A DNA stretch of 64,000 nt. Origin: Castellaniella defragrans_A (GTDB lineage: Bacteria; Pseudomonadota; Gammaproteobacteria; Burkholderiales; Burkholderiaceae_B). Below, piece by piece: positions 1-9,309 of this stretch. The notes under the pieces are model-generated. The model made no database searches, was not told the origin of the DNA, and saw nothing but the letters and a program-made list of their open reading frames with translations. The translations under genes and the position numbers were made by a program. The first letter of the stretch is position 1; each line of letters opens with the position of its first letter. Where the stretch lies: assembly GCF_040394755.1 (NCBI RefSeq), contig NZ_JBEBRQ010000004.1; one strand, 5' to 3'.

Positions 1-755
1 TGTTGCGCATCGAGGACATCGATACTCCCCGGATCGTCGCGGGTGCGGATCAGTGGATCATGGGGCAACTGCTCGCGCTCGGCATGCGCTGGGACGGCGA
101 GCCAGTCTGGCAGAGCCGGCGGCACCCCCTGTACCAACAGGCTTTCGACCGCCTGCGGGCGCATGGGCGGATCTACGGCTGCGCCTGCACCCGGCGGGCG
201 CTGCCGCCCGGCCCCTACCCCGGCACCTGCCGTCCCGACGCCGCCGGCAACCGGCCTCCTGTGCCCGCCCGCAAGATCCGCTCCTGGCGCTTCCGGGTCG
301 AGCCGGGCCGCGAAACCTTCATCGACCGCTGGCAGGGCGAGCAATCCCAGGATGTGGCCGCAGAGGTCGGGGACTTCATCATCCGCCGCGCCGACAGTCT
401 GTGGGCCTATCAACTGGTCGTGGTGGTGGACGATGGGCAGCAGGGGGTCACGGACGTGGTGCGCGGCGCCGACCTGCTGGACTCGACCGCCCGGCAGCGG
501 CAACTGGCCCGGGCGCTGGGCCTGCCCTGCCCGCGCACGCTGCACGTCCCGCTGCTGTGCGATGCCTCGGGCCGCAAGCTGTCCAAGCAGAACCATGCCC
601 CCGCCCTGGATACCGGACAGCCCCTGGCATGTCTGCAAAAGGCCTGGCGCACCCTGGGGTTCGAGCCGCTGGCGGCCAGCGACCCTGGGGAATTCTGGAC
701 GCAGGCCACCGCCCGATGGGCGCGGCGCTTCGGAGTCGTAGCAGGACACAGTTGA
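1..755 (+). CDS. gluQ: Glutamyl-Q tRNA(Asp) synthetase, 5'-truncated by window edge
   Basis: The frame is open at the left edge, so the N-terminus with the HIGH-type motif is missing. What remains begins with LRIEDIDTPR, a stretch typical of glutamyl-tRNA synthetase catalytic domains. It then shows a Cys-x-Cys (CACTRR) and a following PYPGTC that fit the zinc site of the GluQ family, and KLSKQN as the KMSKS-like loop. The protein stops soon after this loop and has no anticodon-binding domain, which separates it from GltX. Family members attach glutamate to queuosine in the anticodon of tRNA-Asp in the cytoplasm. Only the start is uncertain; the family call is firm. Confidence 0.93.
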   Translation, partial: LRIEDIDTPRIVAGADQWIMGQLLALGMRWDGEPVWQSRRHPLYQQAFDRLRAHGRIYGCACTRRALPPGPYPGTCRPDAAGNRPPVPARKIRSWRFRVEPGRETFIDRWQGEQSQDVAAEVGDFIIRRADSLWAYQLVVVVDDGQQGVTDVVRGADLLDSTARQRQLARALGLPCPRTLHVPLLCDASGRKLSKQNHAPALDTGQPLACLQKAWRTLGFEPLAASDPGEFWTQATARWARRFGVVAGHS

Positions 756-794
756 CACGCGAAAAATGCCCCCACGCTGCGCCTGCGGCTTGCT

Positions 795-817
795 GCCCCC
801 CCAAGGGGGCGCTTTTT
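795..817 (+). terminator. Probable intrinsic terminator after gluQ
   Basis: A GCCCCC / GGGGGC stem with a CCAA loop is followed by GC and five T residues, 40 bp past the gluQ stop codon. Position and shape fit a rho-independent terminator, although the U-tract is short. Confidence 0.55.
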
Positions 818-925
818 GCCTTGGGGCGGCCCGGCGGCAAAAAAAGATGTCGAGACTTGCATGGTATGACGCCCCACCCGTATGATCCGCGCTATCGCGG
901 CTGAAATTCCAGCCTATGGGACCCC

Positions 926-3541
926 ATGACTAAAACGCTGATCATTGCTGAAAAACCCTCGGTTGCCCTCGATATCTCTCGTGCCCTGGGCGGGTTCACC
1001 CGCGAGGGGGACTACTTCGAGAGCGCCGAGTATGTGCTGTCGTCGAGCGTCGGCCACCTGCTCGGCCTCGTCGCGCCCAATGACCCGGTGCGCGGCAAGT
1101 GGAGTTTCGCGCACCTGCCGGTGATTCCGCCCAAATTCGAGCTGGGGCCGACCGACAAGCGCTCGACCGAACGGCTCAAGCTGCTGGTCAAGCTCCTCAA
1201 GCGCAAGGACGTGGGCGCCGTCATCAACGCCTGTGACGCGGGCCGCGAGGGCGAGTTGATCTTCCGCTATATCATCCAGTACGCCAACGTCCACAAGCCG
1301 ATCCAGCGCCTGTGGCTGCGCTCCATGACGCAGGCGGCCATCCGCGAGGCCTTCGCCAACCTGCGCAGCGACGAGACCATGAAGCCCCTGGAGGCCGCCG
1401 CGCGCGCCCGGGCCGAGGCCGACTGGCTGGTGGGCATCAACGGCACCCGGGCCATGACGGCCTTCAACAGCAAGGACGGGGGGTTTTTCAAGACCCCCGT
1501 GGGCCGCGTCCAGACCCCGACGCTGGCGATCGTGATGGAACGCGAGGACCGCATCCGCCAGTTCGTCTCGCGCGACTACTGGGAGGTCCACGCTACCTTC
1601 ATCGCCGCCGCGGGCCTCTACGAGGGCCGCTGGTTCGATCCCAAATTCACCAAGGACGAGCAGGACCCCGAACGCCGCGACTCCCGCCTGTGGTCGGCGA
1701 CGGCCGCCCAGACCGTCGTCGCCGCCTGCCGCGAACAGCCCGGCAGCGTGCGCGAGGAATCCAAGCCCAGCACCCAGCAGTCGCCGGCCCTGTTCGACCT
1801 GACCACGCTGCAGCGCGAGGCCAACTCGCGCTTCGGTTTCTCGGCCAAGACCACCCTGGCGCTCGCCCAGACCCTGTACGAGCGCCACAAGGCGCTGACC
1901 TACCCCCGGACCGACTCGCGCTACCTGCCCGAGGACTACCTGGGCACCGTGCACCAGACCATGCAGGCGCTCTCCGGCAGCGAATCGGGCGTGGCCCGCG
2001 GCCTGCGCCCGTTCGCCCATCAGGTCATCGAGCAGGGCTGGGTCAAGCCCAACCGCCGGATCTTCGACGACAAAAAGGTTTCCGACCACTTCGCCATCAT
2101 CCCCACGCTGCAAGTACCGCGCGAGCTCAGCGAGGCCGAGGCCAAGATCTACGAACTGGTGTCGCGCCGCTTCCTCGCCGTGTTCTTCCCGGCGGCCGAA
2201 TTCCGCGTCACCACCCGCATCACCGAGGTCTCCGGCCACCACTTCAAGACCGAAGGCAAGGTCCTGATCACACCGGGCTGGCTGGCCATCTACGGCCGCG
2301 ACGCCCAGGGCGAGGACGGCTCGCTGGTCCCCGTGGCCCAGGGCGAAACCGTCCGCACCGAGGACATCGAGGCGCGCGCGCTGGTCACCAAACCGCCGGC
2401 ACGCTACAACGAGGCGACGCTGCTCTCGGCCATGGAGGGCGCGGGCAAGCTCGTGGACGACGAGGCCCTGCGCGAGGCCATGTCCGAGCGCGGCCTGGGC
2501 ACCCCGGCGACCCGCGCGGCGATCATCGAGGGCCTGCTCAACGAGAGCTACCTGCGCCGCGAGGGCCGCGACCTGGTGCCCAGCGCCAAGGCGCGCCAGC
2601 TCATGACACTGCTCTCGGGGCTGAGCGTCAACGAGCTGACCTCGCCCGAGCTCACCGGCGAGTGGGAACACCGCCTCAAGCAGATCGAGCAGCGCGAGCT
2701 CGACGCCGGCGCCTTCATGCGCGAGATCGCGCAGATGACCCAGGTCATCGTCAAGCGCGCCAAGGAATACGAGCGCGACACCGTGCCGGGCGACTACGCG
2801 ACCCTGCAAACCCCGTGCCCCAAGTGCGGCAGCGTGGTCAAGGAAAACTACCGCCGCTACGCCTGCACCGAATGCGATTTCTCCATCGGCAAGCATCCCG
2901 GCGGGCGCACCTTCGAGATCGCCGAGGTCGAGGAGCTGCTCGAACGCCGCGAGCTGGGCCCCCTGACCGGTTTCATCAGCAAGATGGGCCGCCCCTTTGC
3001 CGCCCTGCTGCGCATCACCGACGAATACAAGCTGGAATTCGATTTCGGCCAGAAGGACGACGAGGATACCGAGGCCGTCGATTTCTCGGACCAGACCCCG
3101 CTCGGCCCCTGCCCCAAATGCGGCGGCCAGGTCTACGAGTACGGCCTGAACTACGTCTGCGAACGTTCGGTCGGTCCGGCCAGAACCTGCGACTTCCGCA
3201 CCGGCAAGATCATCCTGCAACAGGAAATCAGCGCCACCCAGGCCGCCAAGCTGCTGGCCAGCGGCAAGACCGACCTGCTCGACGGCTTCGTATCCAGCCG
3301 GACCAACCGCAAATTCAAGGCCTATCTGGTCAGGCAGGCCGACGGCAAGATCGGTTTCGAGTTCGAGGCGCGCGCGCCAAAGGCGGGCGCCAAGACCACT
3401 GGCGCCGCCGCGAAAAAGGCAGCGACCAAGACCGCAAAGAAAGCCGCGACGAAAACCGCGACGAAAACCACCGCAAAAAAGACTGTGGCCAAAAAGGCGG
3501 TCAAGAAAGCGGCCAGGAAGGCGGCGAAAACGGCGGGCTAA
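926..3541 (+). CDS. topB: DNA topoisomerase III with a lysine/alanine-rich C-terminal tail
   Basis: Type IA topoisomerase that relaxes or decatenates DNA through single-strand passage. The TOPRIM domain starts with IIAEKPSVALDIS (residues 6-18) and has ACDAGREGELIFR near residue 103. The active-site tyrosine is in TYPRTDSRYL (Tyr326). Two zinc-ribbon-like segments follow, CPKCG...CTEC near residue 630 and CPKCG...C near 728. The last 55 or so residues are a low-complexity run of AAKKA, TKTAKK and AKKAVKK units that resembles bacterial histone H1-like proteins and should bind DNA non-specifically. At 871 residues it is longer than E. coli TopB, mostly because of the C-terminal region. The ATG at 926 gives the canonical N-terminus. 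Confidence 0.96.
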   Translation: MTKTLIIAEKPSVALDISRALGGFTREGDYFESAEYVLSSSVGHLLGLVAPNDPVRGKWSFAHLPVIPPKFELGPTDKRSTERLKLLVKLLKRKDVGAVINACDAGREGELIFRYIIQYANVHKPIQRLWLRSMTQAAIREAFANLRSDETMKPLEAAARARAEADWLVGINGTRAMTAFNSKDGGFFKTPVGRVQTPTLAIVMEREDRIRQFVSRDYWEVHATFIAAAGLYEGRWFDPKFTKDEQDPERRDSRLWSATAAQTVVAACREQPGSVREESKPSTQQSPALFDLTTLQREANSRFGFSAKTTLALAQTLYERHKALTYPRTDSRYLPEDYLGTVHQTMQALSGSESGVARGLRPFAHQVIEQGWVKPNRRIFDDKKVSDHFAIIPTLQVPRELSEAEAKIYELVSRRFLAVFFPAAEFRVTTRITEVSGHHFKTEGKVLITPGWLAIYGRDAQGEDGSLVPVAQGETVRTEDIEARALVTKPPARYNEATLLSAMEGAGKLVDDEALREAMSERGLGTPATRAAIIEGLLNESYLRREGRDLVPSAKARQLMTLLSGLSVNELTSPELTGEWEHRLKQIEQRELDAGAFMREIAQMTQVIVKRAKEYERDTVPGDYATLQTPCPKCGSVVKENYRRYACTECDFSIGKHPGGRTFEIAEVEELLERRELGPLTGFISKMGRPFAALLRITDEYKLEFDFGQKDDEDTEAVDFSDQTPLGPCPKCGGQVYEYGLNYVCERSVGPARTCDFRTGKIILQQEISATQAAKLLASGKTDLLDGFVSSRTNRKFKAYLVRQADGKIGFEFEARAPKAGAKTTGAAAKKAATKTAKKAATKTATKTTAKKTVAKKAVKKAARKAAKTAG

Positions 3542-3630
3542 GGGCGAGCCTATAAATCAGTCTGGCGAAAAGCGGGCGCTTGCACGACGGCATCGGGGTT
3601 CGTACACCCACCCCGATCTACAACGGGCCC

Positions 3631-3930
3631 CTATCGCCATCGGCAGAACCTCACACCCCCGTCAGCCGCAACATCCATATAGAGCGATTCGGCTTTGACC
3701 GCCAGCAATTCGATGGGCGGACCAGCCCATCGATCCTGGTTGCAATCCGCCACGGGAACGCGCTGCACGATGGTCTTCAGCGTCTGCTCGCGCTGATGGA
3801 TTTGCCCATCATTGAAGCCAACCGCCCGATATGCCTCACGGGTTTGCGTATAGACCAGAACGAGGGCGGCAGCACACAAAGCCACCGTGAGCAAAACAAC
3901 CATGAAAGCACTGCGCGGCCAGTTGGGCAT
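3631..3930 (-). CDS. Small single-pass membrane protein, function unknown
   Basis: A 99-residue frame with one hydrophobic segment at residues 8-27 (SAFMVVLLTVALCAAALVLV) preceded by a short N-terminus containing Arg, followed by a polar domain with two cysteines. The gene starts 50 bp downstream of the acetolactate synthase stop on the same strand and could be co-transcribed. The opposite strand has an ORF of similar size but without domain-like composition. No family was recognised; it may be a lineage-specific anchored protein. Confidence 0.55.
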   Translation of the reverse strand: MPNWPRSAFMVVLLTVALCAAALVLVYTQTREAYRAVGFNDGQIHQREQTLKTIVQRVPVADCNQDRWAGPPIELLAVKAESLYMDVAADGGVRFCRWR

Positions 3931-3980
3931 GTTCGGTCTCTCTGGTGCAAGTGGCGTACGTGATCAAAGCCCCCCACACT

Positions 3981-5726
3981 TCAAGCCTCGACGTACCAGT
4001 TATCCTCCGACAGCAGCACCTGCTGGTGGCCGTAGCCCGCCGGCATCATCGGAAAGCAGTTTTGCAGCGGCACGACCGCGACGTCCAGGAAATAGGGGCC
4101 GTCATGGGCCAGGCAGGCCGCCAGCGCGGCCTCCAGATCGTCAGGGTGATCGACGCGCGCCGCGCCCCAGCCAAAGGCGCCGGCCAGCGCCACGAAGTCC
4201 GGGATCGAGGCGTTGTAGCTGTGGCTGTAGCGCCCGCCATGTATCAATTCCTGCCACTGGCGCACCATGCCCATGTGGCCGTTGTTGCACAGGATCAGCT
4301 TGACCGGCGCGCGATGCTGCGCGGCGGTGGCGAGCTCCTGGATGTTCATCAGCACCGACGCGTCGCCGCTCACGCAGACGACGGTCTTGTCGGGATGGGC
4401 GATCTGCGCGCCGATGGCGGCGGGCAGGCCATAGCCCATCGTGCCCGCGCCGCCCGAGGTGAGCCAGCGGTTGGGCCGCGCGATGCGGATGTACTGCGCA
4501 GCCCACATCTGGTGCTGGCCGACATCGGTGGCGACGATGGCGTCGCGGCCCGCGAGCGCCGCGTCGATGCACCGCATGAGATGCTGCGGCAGGATGTACT
4601 CGGCGGAGGGCTCGAATGCCAGGCATTGCCGCCCCTGCCAGACAGCGATGCGCTGCCACCATTCGTCCAGGCGGCCAGCCTCGAGGGTCTGGGCGCCCAG
4701 TTCCTTGTGCAAGGCGCGCAGCAGCGGGTAGCAGTCGCCAGTCAGCGCCACATCGGCGCGCACCACCTTGTTGATCGACGCCGGATCGATGTCCAGGTGG
4801 ATCTTGTCCGCATGCGGACAGAAATCCGACAGCCGGCCCGTGATGCGGTCATCGAAGCGCGCCCCGACGCAGACGATCAGGTCGGCATGGTGCATGGCGA
4901 GGTTCGCCTGCAGCGTCCCGTGCATCCCCAACATACCGAGGAACTGCCGGTCATCGGCCGGATACGCGCCCAGCCCCATGAGGGTCAGGGTGCACGGCGC
5001 GCCGACATCCTGCACCAGACTGCGGAACGCATGACAGGCGTCCAGCCCCGAATTGATGAGCCCGCCGCCGCCGTAGAACACCGGCCGCTTGGCGCGCGCG
5101 ATCAGCGCCGCCGCGCGCTTGAGGGCGGCCTCGGTCGCCGCCGGCAGGGTCTCGGCCACGGCCGGCGCCTCGGGCTCGGCGCGCAGGCAATCCGGCGGGA
5201 CCAGGGCGGTCTGGATGTCCTTGGGAAAATCGAGCAGCACCGGCCCCGGACGGCCGGCACGGGTCAGCCGCAAGGCCTTGGCCGTCAACGCGGCTACATC
5301 CTCGACCCGGCGGATCTGGGCATTCCACTTGGTCACCGGCCGCGAAATCCCCACCGCGTCGCATTCCTGGAAAGCATCGGTGCCGATGGCGCCGGTGGCC
5401 ACCTGACCGCTGATGCACAGCACCGGAATGGAATCGCACAGGGCATCGAGCAGGCCCGTGGTGGTATTGGACATGCCCGGCCCCGAGGTGACCAGGACCA
5501 CGCCCGGGCGGCCGGTCGAGCGCGCATAGCCCTCGGCGGCATGCATGGCGGCCTGCTCGTGGCGCACCAGCACGTGACGGATACCGCTTTCGGCATACAA
5601 GGCGTCATACAGCGGCAGCACCGCGCCGCCTGGATAACCAAAAATAGTGTCCACCCCCAGGGCGATCAGATTATCCAGCAAAACCTCGGCGCCGTTGCGC
5701 CCGGGCGTGTGTGCGTTCGCGTTCAT
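3981..5726 (-). CDS. ilvB: Acetolactate synthase large subunit (ThDP-dependent)
   Basis: A 581-residue ThDP enzyme of the acetolactate synthase family, which condenses two pyruvates (or pyruvate and 2-oxobutyrate) for branched-chain amino acid synthesis. The N-terminal domain has FGYPGGAVLPLYDAL and the catalytic glutamate in RHEQAAMHAAEG (about Glu57). The ThDP/Mg motif GDASVLMN is near residue 453 and ends in ILCNNGHMGMVRQW. The Glu argues against glyoxylate carboligase, where this position is normally a valine. No regulatory small subunit (ilvN/ilvH) lies next to it, so this may be a second, stand-alone or catabolic copy. It is divergent from the SET-domain gene. Confidence 0.88.
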   Translation of the reverse strand: MNANAHTPGRNGAEVLLDNLIALGVDTIFGYPGGAVLPLYDALYAESGIRHVLVRHEQAAMHAAEGYARSTGRPGVVLVTSGPGMSNTTTGLLDALCDSIPVLCISGQVATGAIGTDAFQECDAVGISRPVTKWNAQIRRVEDVAALTAKALRLTRAGRPGPVLLDFPKDIQTALVPPDCLRAEPEAPAVAETLPAATEAALKRAAALIARAKRPVFYGGGGLINSGLDACHAFRSLVQDVGAPCTLTLMGLGAYPADDRQFLGMLGMHGTLQANLAMHHADLIVCVGARFDDRITGRLSDFCPHADKIHLDIDPASINKVVRADVALTGDCYPLLRALHKELGAQTLEAGRLDEWWQRIAVWQGRQCLAFEPSAEYILPQHLMRCIDAALAGRDAIVATDVGQHQMWAAQYIRIARPNRWLTSGGAGTMGYGLPAAIGAQIAHPDKTVVCVSGDASVLMNIQELATAAQHRAPVKLILCNNGHMGMVRQWQELIHGGRYSHSYNASIPDFVALAGAFGWGAARVDHPDDLEAALAACLAHDGPYFLDVAVVPLQNCFPMMPAGYGHQQVLLSEDNWYVEA

Positions 5727-5791
5727 GAACCTCTGCCTGGTGAATCAGGGATAATGGGCCAGTTTATCGCTTTTCATTGACCCCACATTCC

Positions 5792-6310
5792 ATGGCCACA
5801 CGACAACCCTGGCATATCGTCCGCGCATCCCGCCTGCATGGCACAGGCGTGTTCGCCGCCCGCGACATCCCGGCCGACACCCGCATCCTGGAATACGCCG
5901 GCCGGCGCCTCACCGCCGAACGGGCGGATGCGCGCTGGCCCGTGAACCCGGACGATCCCTACCACACATTCTATTTTTCCCTGGGCTGCGGTCTGGTGAT
6001 CGACGGCGGCCAGCGCGGCAACGACGCGCGCTGGATCAATCATTCCTGTGCCCCCAACTGCGAGGCGCGCGAAAACGAGGCTGGCACGCGCGTGACCATC
6101 CACGCCCTGCGCGACATCCCGGCCGGGGCCGAACTGCTGTACGACTACGGCCTGATCACCGAGGAAAAGCTCACGCCGACGCTCAAGCGCCATTACCGCT
6201 GCCTGTGCGGCGCGCCCGGCTGCCGCGGCACCATGCTCGCCACGGCCGGCAAGGCATCCGGAAAATCCGCCAGACGCAGCAAGCCCGGAAAGGACCGCAA
6301 GCAAAAATAA
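5792..6310 (+). CDS. SET domain protein (putative protein lysine methyltransferase)
   Basis: A 172-residue protein made almost entirely of a SET fold. It opens with WHIVRASRLHGTGVFAARDI (SET-N), contains WINHSCAPNCE (Asn83 to Glu91, the SAM-binding NHxC signature), then LLYDYG with the catalytic-type Tyr, and ends with a post-SET cysteine cluster CLCGAPGC (Cys137, 139, 144) that with Cys90 would bind zinc. The last 25 residues are basic. The ATG at 5792 was preferred over a TTG at 5777 because the SET homology begins right after it. Small bacterial SET proteins are known in Proteobacteria and Chlamydiae; the substrate here is unknown. Confidence 0.9.
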   Translation: MATRQPWHIVRASRLHGTGVFAARDIPADTRILEYAGRRLTAERADARWPVNPDDPYHTFYFSLGCGLVIDGGQRGNDARWINHSCAPNCEARENEAGTRVTIHALRDIPAGAELLYDYGLITEEKLTPTLKRHYRCLCGAPGCRGTMLATAGKASGKSARRSKPGKDRKQK

Positions 6311-6331
6311 GCGCCACCGCCACGCCCCTGG

Positions 6332-6353
6332 GGTACTCCCGAATGGCAGTACC
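6332..6353. promoter_or_regulatory. Inverted repeat upstream of the TRAP operon, candidate operator
   Basis: Perfect GGTACT / AGTACC arms separated by 10 bp lie 46 bp before the first TRAP gene. The symmetry suggests a regulator site. There is no adjacent regulator gene to name the binding protein, and chance occurrence is not excluded. Confidence 0.35.
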
Positions 6354-6398
6354 GCCAGCCCGCGCTAGCATGGTGGGCATTCTCACGCCTTCATACTC

Positions 6399-6935
6399 AT
6401 GTCGCACACACCCAATCCGCCCAGCTCCGACGACTACTGCGCCGAACCCTACACCCCGCCGCCCGACCCGCCCGTGCGCGTGCCGCTGCGCATCGAGGAC
6501 TGGATCACCGTCATCACCATCGGCGCCCTGGCGGTGATCACCATGGCCAACGTCGTCGTCCGCTACCTCACCGACGAGTCCTTCGCCTGGACCGAGGAGA
6601 TCTCGATCTTCCTGCTCGTCGTGCTGACCATGAGCGCCAGCGCCTCGGCCTTCGTGCGCAACCAGCACATCCGCATCGAACTGTTCGCCGACGGCGGCAC
6701 ACAGGCCCGCCGGCGCCGGCTGGCCATCCTCGCCCAGGGCATCACGCTGGCATTCTTCGTCGTCCTGACCATCCTGCTGGGACGCATGGCCCTGGACGAG
6801 TACAACTGGGGCGACACATCGCCCGCGATCGGCGTGCCGACCTGGTGGTATTCCATGTGGCTGCCCATTCTGTCCGCGGCGATCACGCTGCGGATCGCCG
6901 GCATCCTGCGCCGGCGCCTGCGGGAGCCGGCATGA
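6399..6935 (+). CDS. dctQ: TRAP transporter small permease (DctQ type)
   Basis: A 178-residue membrane protein with four hydrophobic segments, about residues 36-55 (ITVITIGALAVITMANVVVR), 67-86, 111-130 and 151-170. The pattern TDESFAWTEEISIFLLVVLT is typical of the DctQ family. It is the small membrane subunit of a tripartite ATP-independent periplasmic transporter, which uses a sodium or proton gradient to import organic acids. The stop overlaps the start of the large permease (ATGA), so the two are translationally coupled. Confidence 0.93.
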   Translation: MSHTPNPPSSDDYCAEPYTPPPDPPVRVPLRIEDWITVITIGALAVITMANVVVRYLTDESFAWTEEISIFLLVVLTMSASASAFVRNQHIRIELFADGGTQARRRRLAILAQGITLAFFVVLTILLGRMALDEYNWGDTSPAIGVPTWWYSMWLPILSAAITLRIAGILRRRLREPA

Positions 6936-8230
6936 TCCCGTGGCTGCTGTTCATCCTGTTCATCGTCCTGATGGTCATCGGGGTGCCCGTGGGCATCGCC
7001 CTGGGCGCCGCCGGCACGCTGGCCATCGCCCTGGCCAATCCCGAGACCCACTGGTTCGGCCTGATGGCGGTCGCGCAAAGCTTTTATGCGGGCCTGGGCA
7101 AATATCCATTGCTGGCGATTCCCATGTTCGTGCTGGTCGGCTCGATCTTCGACCGCTCGGGCGTCGCGGCCCGTCTGGTGCGCCTGGCCATCGCCATCAC
7201 CGGGCACGGCCCCGGCATGCTGTCGGTGGTAGCGATCGGCGTGGCCATGTTCCTCGGCGGCATCTCGGGCTCGGGGCCGGCCTGTGCGGCCGCCGTGGGC
7301 GCCGTCATGATCGGCGCCATGAACCGCGCGGGCTACCCGCCCGCCTATTCGGCGAGCATCGTCGCCGCCGGCGCGGCCACCGATATCCTGATCCCGCCAT
7401 CGGTCGCCTTCATCATCTATTCCATCCTCGTGCCGCAGGCCTCGGTGCCCGCGCTGTTCGCCGCGGGCATGTTCCCCGGCATCATCGCCGGGATCTGCCT
7501 GATCGTCCCCGCCGTCTGGCTCGCGCGCCGTCACGGCATGGGCGCGCACCGGCGCAACGAGCCCCGGCCGCCCTTCTGGCGCAGCCTCTACGAGGCCCTG
7601 TGGGGCCTGGCGGCCCCGGTCATCATCCTGGGCGGCATGCGCATGGGCTACTTCACGCCCACCGAGGCCGCGGTGGTCGCGGTGTTCTACGGTCTGTTCA
7701 TCGGCATGTTCGTCCACCGGACCATGACCATCCGCGACCTGTTCCCCATCCTGCGCGAGGCGGGCGAGCTCTCGGCCGTGATCATGCTGGTGGTCACCCT
7801 GGCGGGAATATTCGCCTGGTCGCTGTCCACCCTGAGCATCATCGATCCCATCACCCAGGCCATCGTGCATTCCGGCCTGGGCGAATACGGCATCCTCACC
7901 CTGCTGATCCTGCTGCTGATCGTCCTGGGCATGTTCCTCGACGGGATTTCGATCTTCCTGATCTTCGTGCCACTGGTCCTGCCCATCGCCCAGGCCTTCC
8001 ACTGGGATGTGGTGTGGTTCGGCGTGCTGCTCACACTGATGGTGGCCGTGGGCCAGTTCACACCGCCCATCGCCGTCAACCTGATGGTGTCCTGCCGGAT
8101 CGCCAACGTCCCCATCGAAAGCACCACCCGCTGGGTCCTGTGGCTGGTGGGCGGCATGATGTGCACCCTGGTGCTGGTGATCCTGTTCCCGCAGATCGCC
8201 TTGTGGCTGCCGCATTACCTGGGATATTGA
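6932..8230 (+). CDS. dctM: TRAP transporter large permease (DctM type)
   Basis: A 432-residue polytopic membrane protein beginning MIPWLLFILFIVLMVIGVPVG. It shows family landmarks such as FLGGISGSGPACAAAVGAVM and AATDILIPPSVAFIIYS, and about 12 hydrophobic segments. The reading frame extends upstream, but the ATG at 6932 overlaps the dctQ stop and gives the canonical N-terminus. It forms the transport channel with DctQ. The substrate cannot be read from the permease alone. Confidence 0.94.
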   Translation: MIPWLLFILFIVLMVIGVPVGIALGAAGTLAIALANPETHWFGLMAVAQSFYAGLGKYPLLAIPMFVLVGSIFDRSGVAARLVRLAIAITGHGPGMLSVVAIGVAMFLGGISGSGPACAAAVGAVMIGAMNRAGYPPAYSASIVAAGAATDILIPPSVAFIIYSILVPQASVPALFAAGMFPGIIAGICLIVPAVWLARRHGMGAHRRNEPRPPFWRSLYEALWGLAAPVIILGGMRMGYFTPTEAAVVAVFYGLFIGMFVHRTMTIRDLFPILREAGELSAVIMLVVTLAGIFAWSLSTLSIIDPITQAIVHSGLGEYGILTLLILLLIVLGMFLDGISIFLIFVPLVLPIAQAFHWDVVWFGVLLTLMVAVGQFTPPIAVNLMVSCRIANVPIESTTRWVLWLVGGMMCTLVLVILFPQIALWLPHYLGY

Positions 8231-8259
8231 CCATTCGATACGACAAAGAGGAGTCCTCC

Positions 8260-9285
8260 ATGAAACTACGCAACCTGCTGGGCGCTGCCGCATTCACACT
8301 GGCCGCCCTGGCGAGCGCGGGCGCCGCCCATGCCGCCGACTACAAATCCGAGTACAAACTGTCGATCGTGGTCGGCACCACCTTTCCCTGGGGCCAGGGC
8401 GCGGTGATCTGGTCCGATCTGGTGCGCGAGCGCACCGACGGGCGCATCAACATCAAGATCTACCCCGGCACCTCCCTGGTGCAGGGCGACCAGACCCGTG
8501 AATTCACCGCCATCCGCCAGGGCGTGATCGACATGGCGATCGGCTCGACGATCAACTGGTCGCCGCAGGTCAAGGAACTGAACCTGTTCTCCCTGCCGTT
8601 CCTGATGCCCGACTATCCGGCCATCGACGCCCTGACCCAGGGCCCGGTCGGCGAGAAACTGTTCGACATCCTGGCGCAGAAAGGCGTGGTGCCCCTGGCC
8701 TGGGGTGAAAACGGCTATCGCCAGCTCAGCAATTCCAAGCATGTCGTCCAGGCCCCCGACGACATCAAGGGCATGAAGCTGCGCGTGGTGGGCTCGCCCC
8801 TGTACATCGACATCTTCACCGCCCTGGGCGCCAACCCGACGCAGATGAGCTGGGCCGATGCGCAGCCGGCCCTGGCCAGCGGCGCCGTCGACGGCCAGGA
8901 AAACCCCCTGTCCATCTATGACGGCGCCAAGCTCTATGACGTCGCCCAGAAATACCTGACCCTGTGGAATTACGTCGCCGACCCGCTGATCTTCGTGGTC
9001 AACCAGGACGTCTGGAACTCCTGGACGCCCGAGGACCAGAAGATCGTGCGCGAGGCCGCCATCGAGGCCGCCAAGCGCGAGATCGTCATCGCCCGCCAGG
9101 GCGTGACCTCGACGGACGACGCCCTGCTCAAGGAAATCGAGGGCCACGGCGTCACGGTCACGATCCTCTCGCCCGCGCAGATCGACGCCTTCGCCAAAGT
9201 CACTCAGCCCGTGTTCGACAAGTGGGCCAAACAGATCGGTCCCGATCTGGTCAAGCAGGCCCAGGCCGATATCGCCAAGCGCTGA
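8260..9285 (+). CDS. dctP: TRAP transporter substrate-binding protein (DctP type)
   Basis: A 341-residue periplasmic binding protein. The ATG at 8260 has a strong AAAGAGGAG ribosome site and starts a signal peptide (MKLRNLLGAAAFTLAALA, cleavage probably after AHA near residue 25). The mature part contains GMKLRVVGSPLYID near residue 170, where the Arg normally binds the substrate carboxylate in DctP proteins, and AVDGQENPL, a second family motif. It is the third gene of the TRAP operon, 29 bp after dctM. The ligand is probably a carboxylic acid, not further defined. Confidence 0.94.
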   Translation: MKLRNLLGAAAFTLAALASAGAAHAADYKSEYKLSIVVGTTFPWGQGAVIWSDLVRERTDGRINIKIYPGTSLVQGDQTREFTAIRQGVIDMAIGSTINWSPQVKELNLFSLPFLMPDYPAIDALTQGPVGEKLFDILAQKGVVPLAWGENGYRQLSNSKHVVQAPDDIKGMKLRVVGSPLYIDIFTALGANPTQMSWADAQPALASGAVDGQENPLSIYDGAKLYDVAQKYLTLWNYVADPLIFVVNQDVWNSWTPEDQKIVREAAIEAAKREIVIARQGVTSTDDALLKEIEGHGVTVTILSPAQIDAFAKVTQPVFDKWAKQIGPDLVKQAQADIAKR

Positions 9286-9309
9286 CCGGCGCATGATCCC
9301 GGCCCCGGC

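Noticed and set aside
914..3220. 768-codon minus-strand open frame opposite topB
   Set aside because: GC-rich shadow ORF; topB has all catalytic motifs, while this frame is Gly/Ala/Asp/His-rich with no domain.
3580..3963. 127-codon plus-strand frame
   Set aside because: Opposite the small membrane protein, no domain, composition like a shadow.
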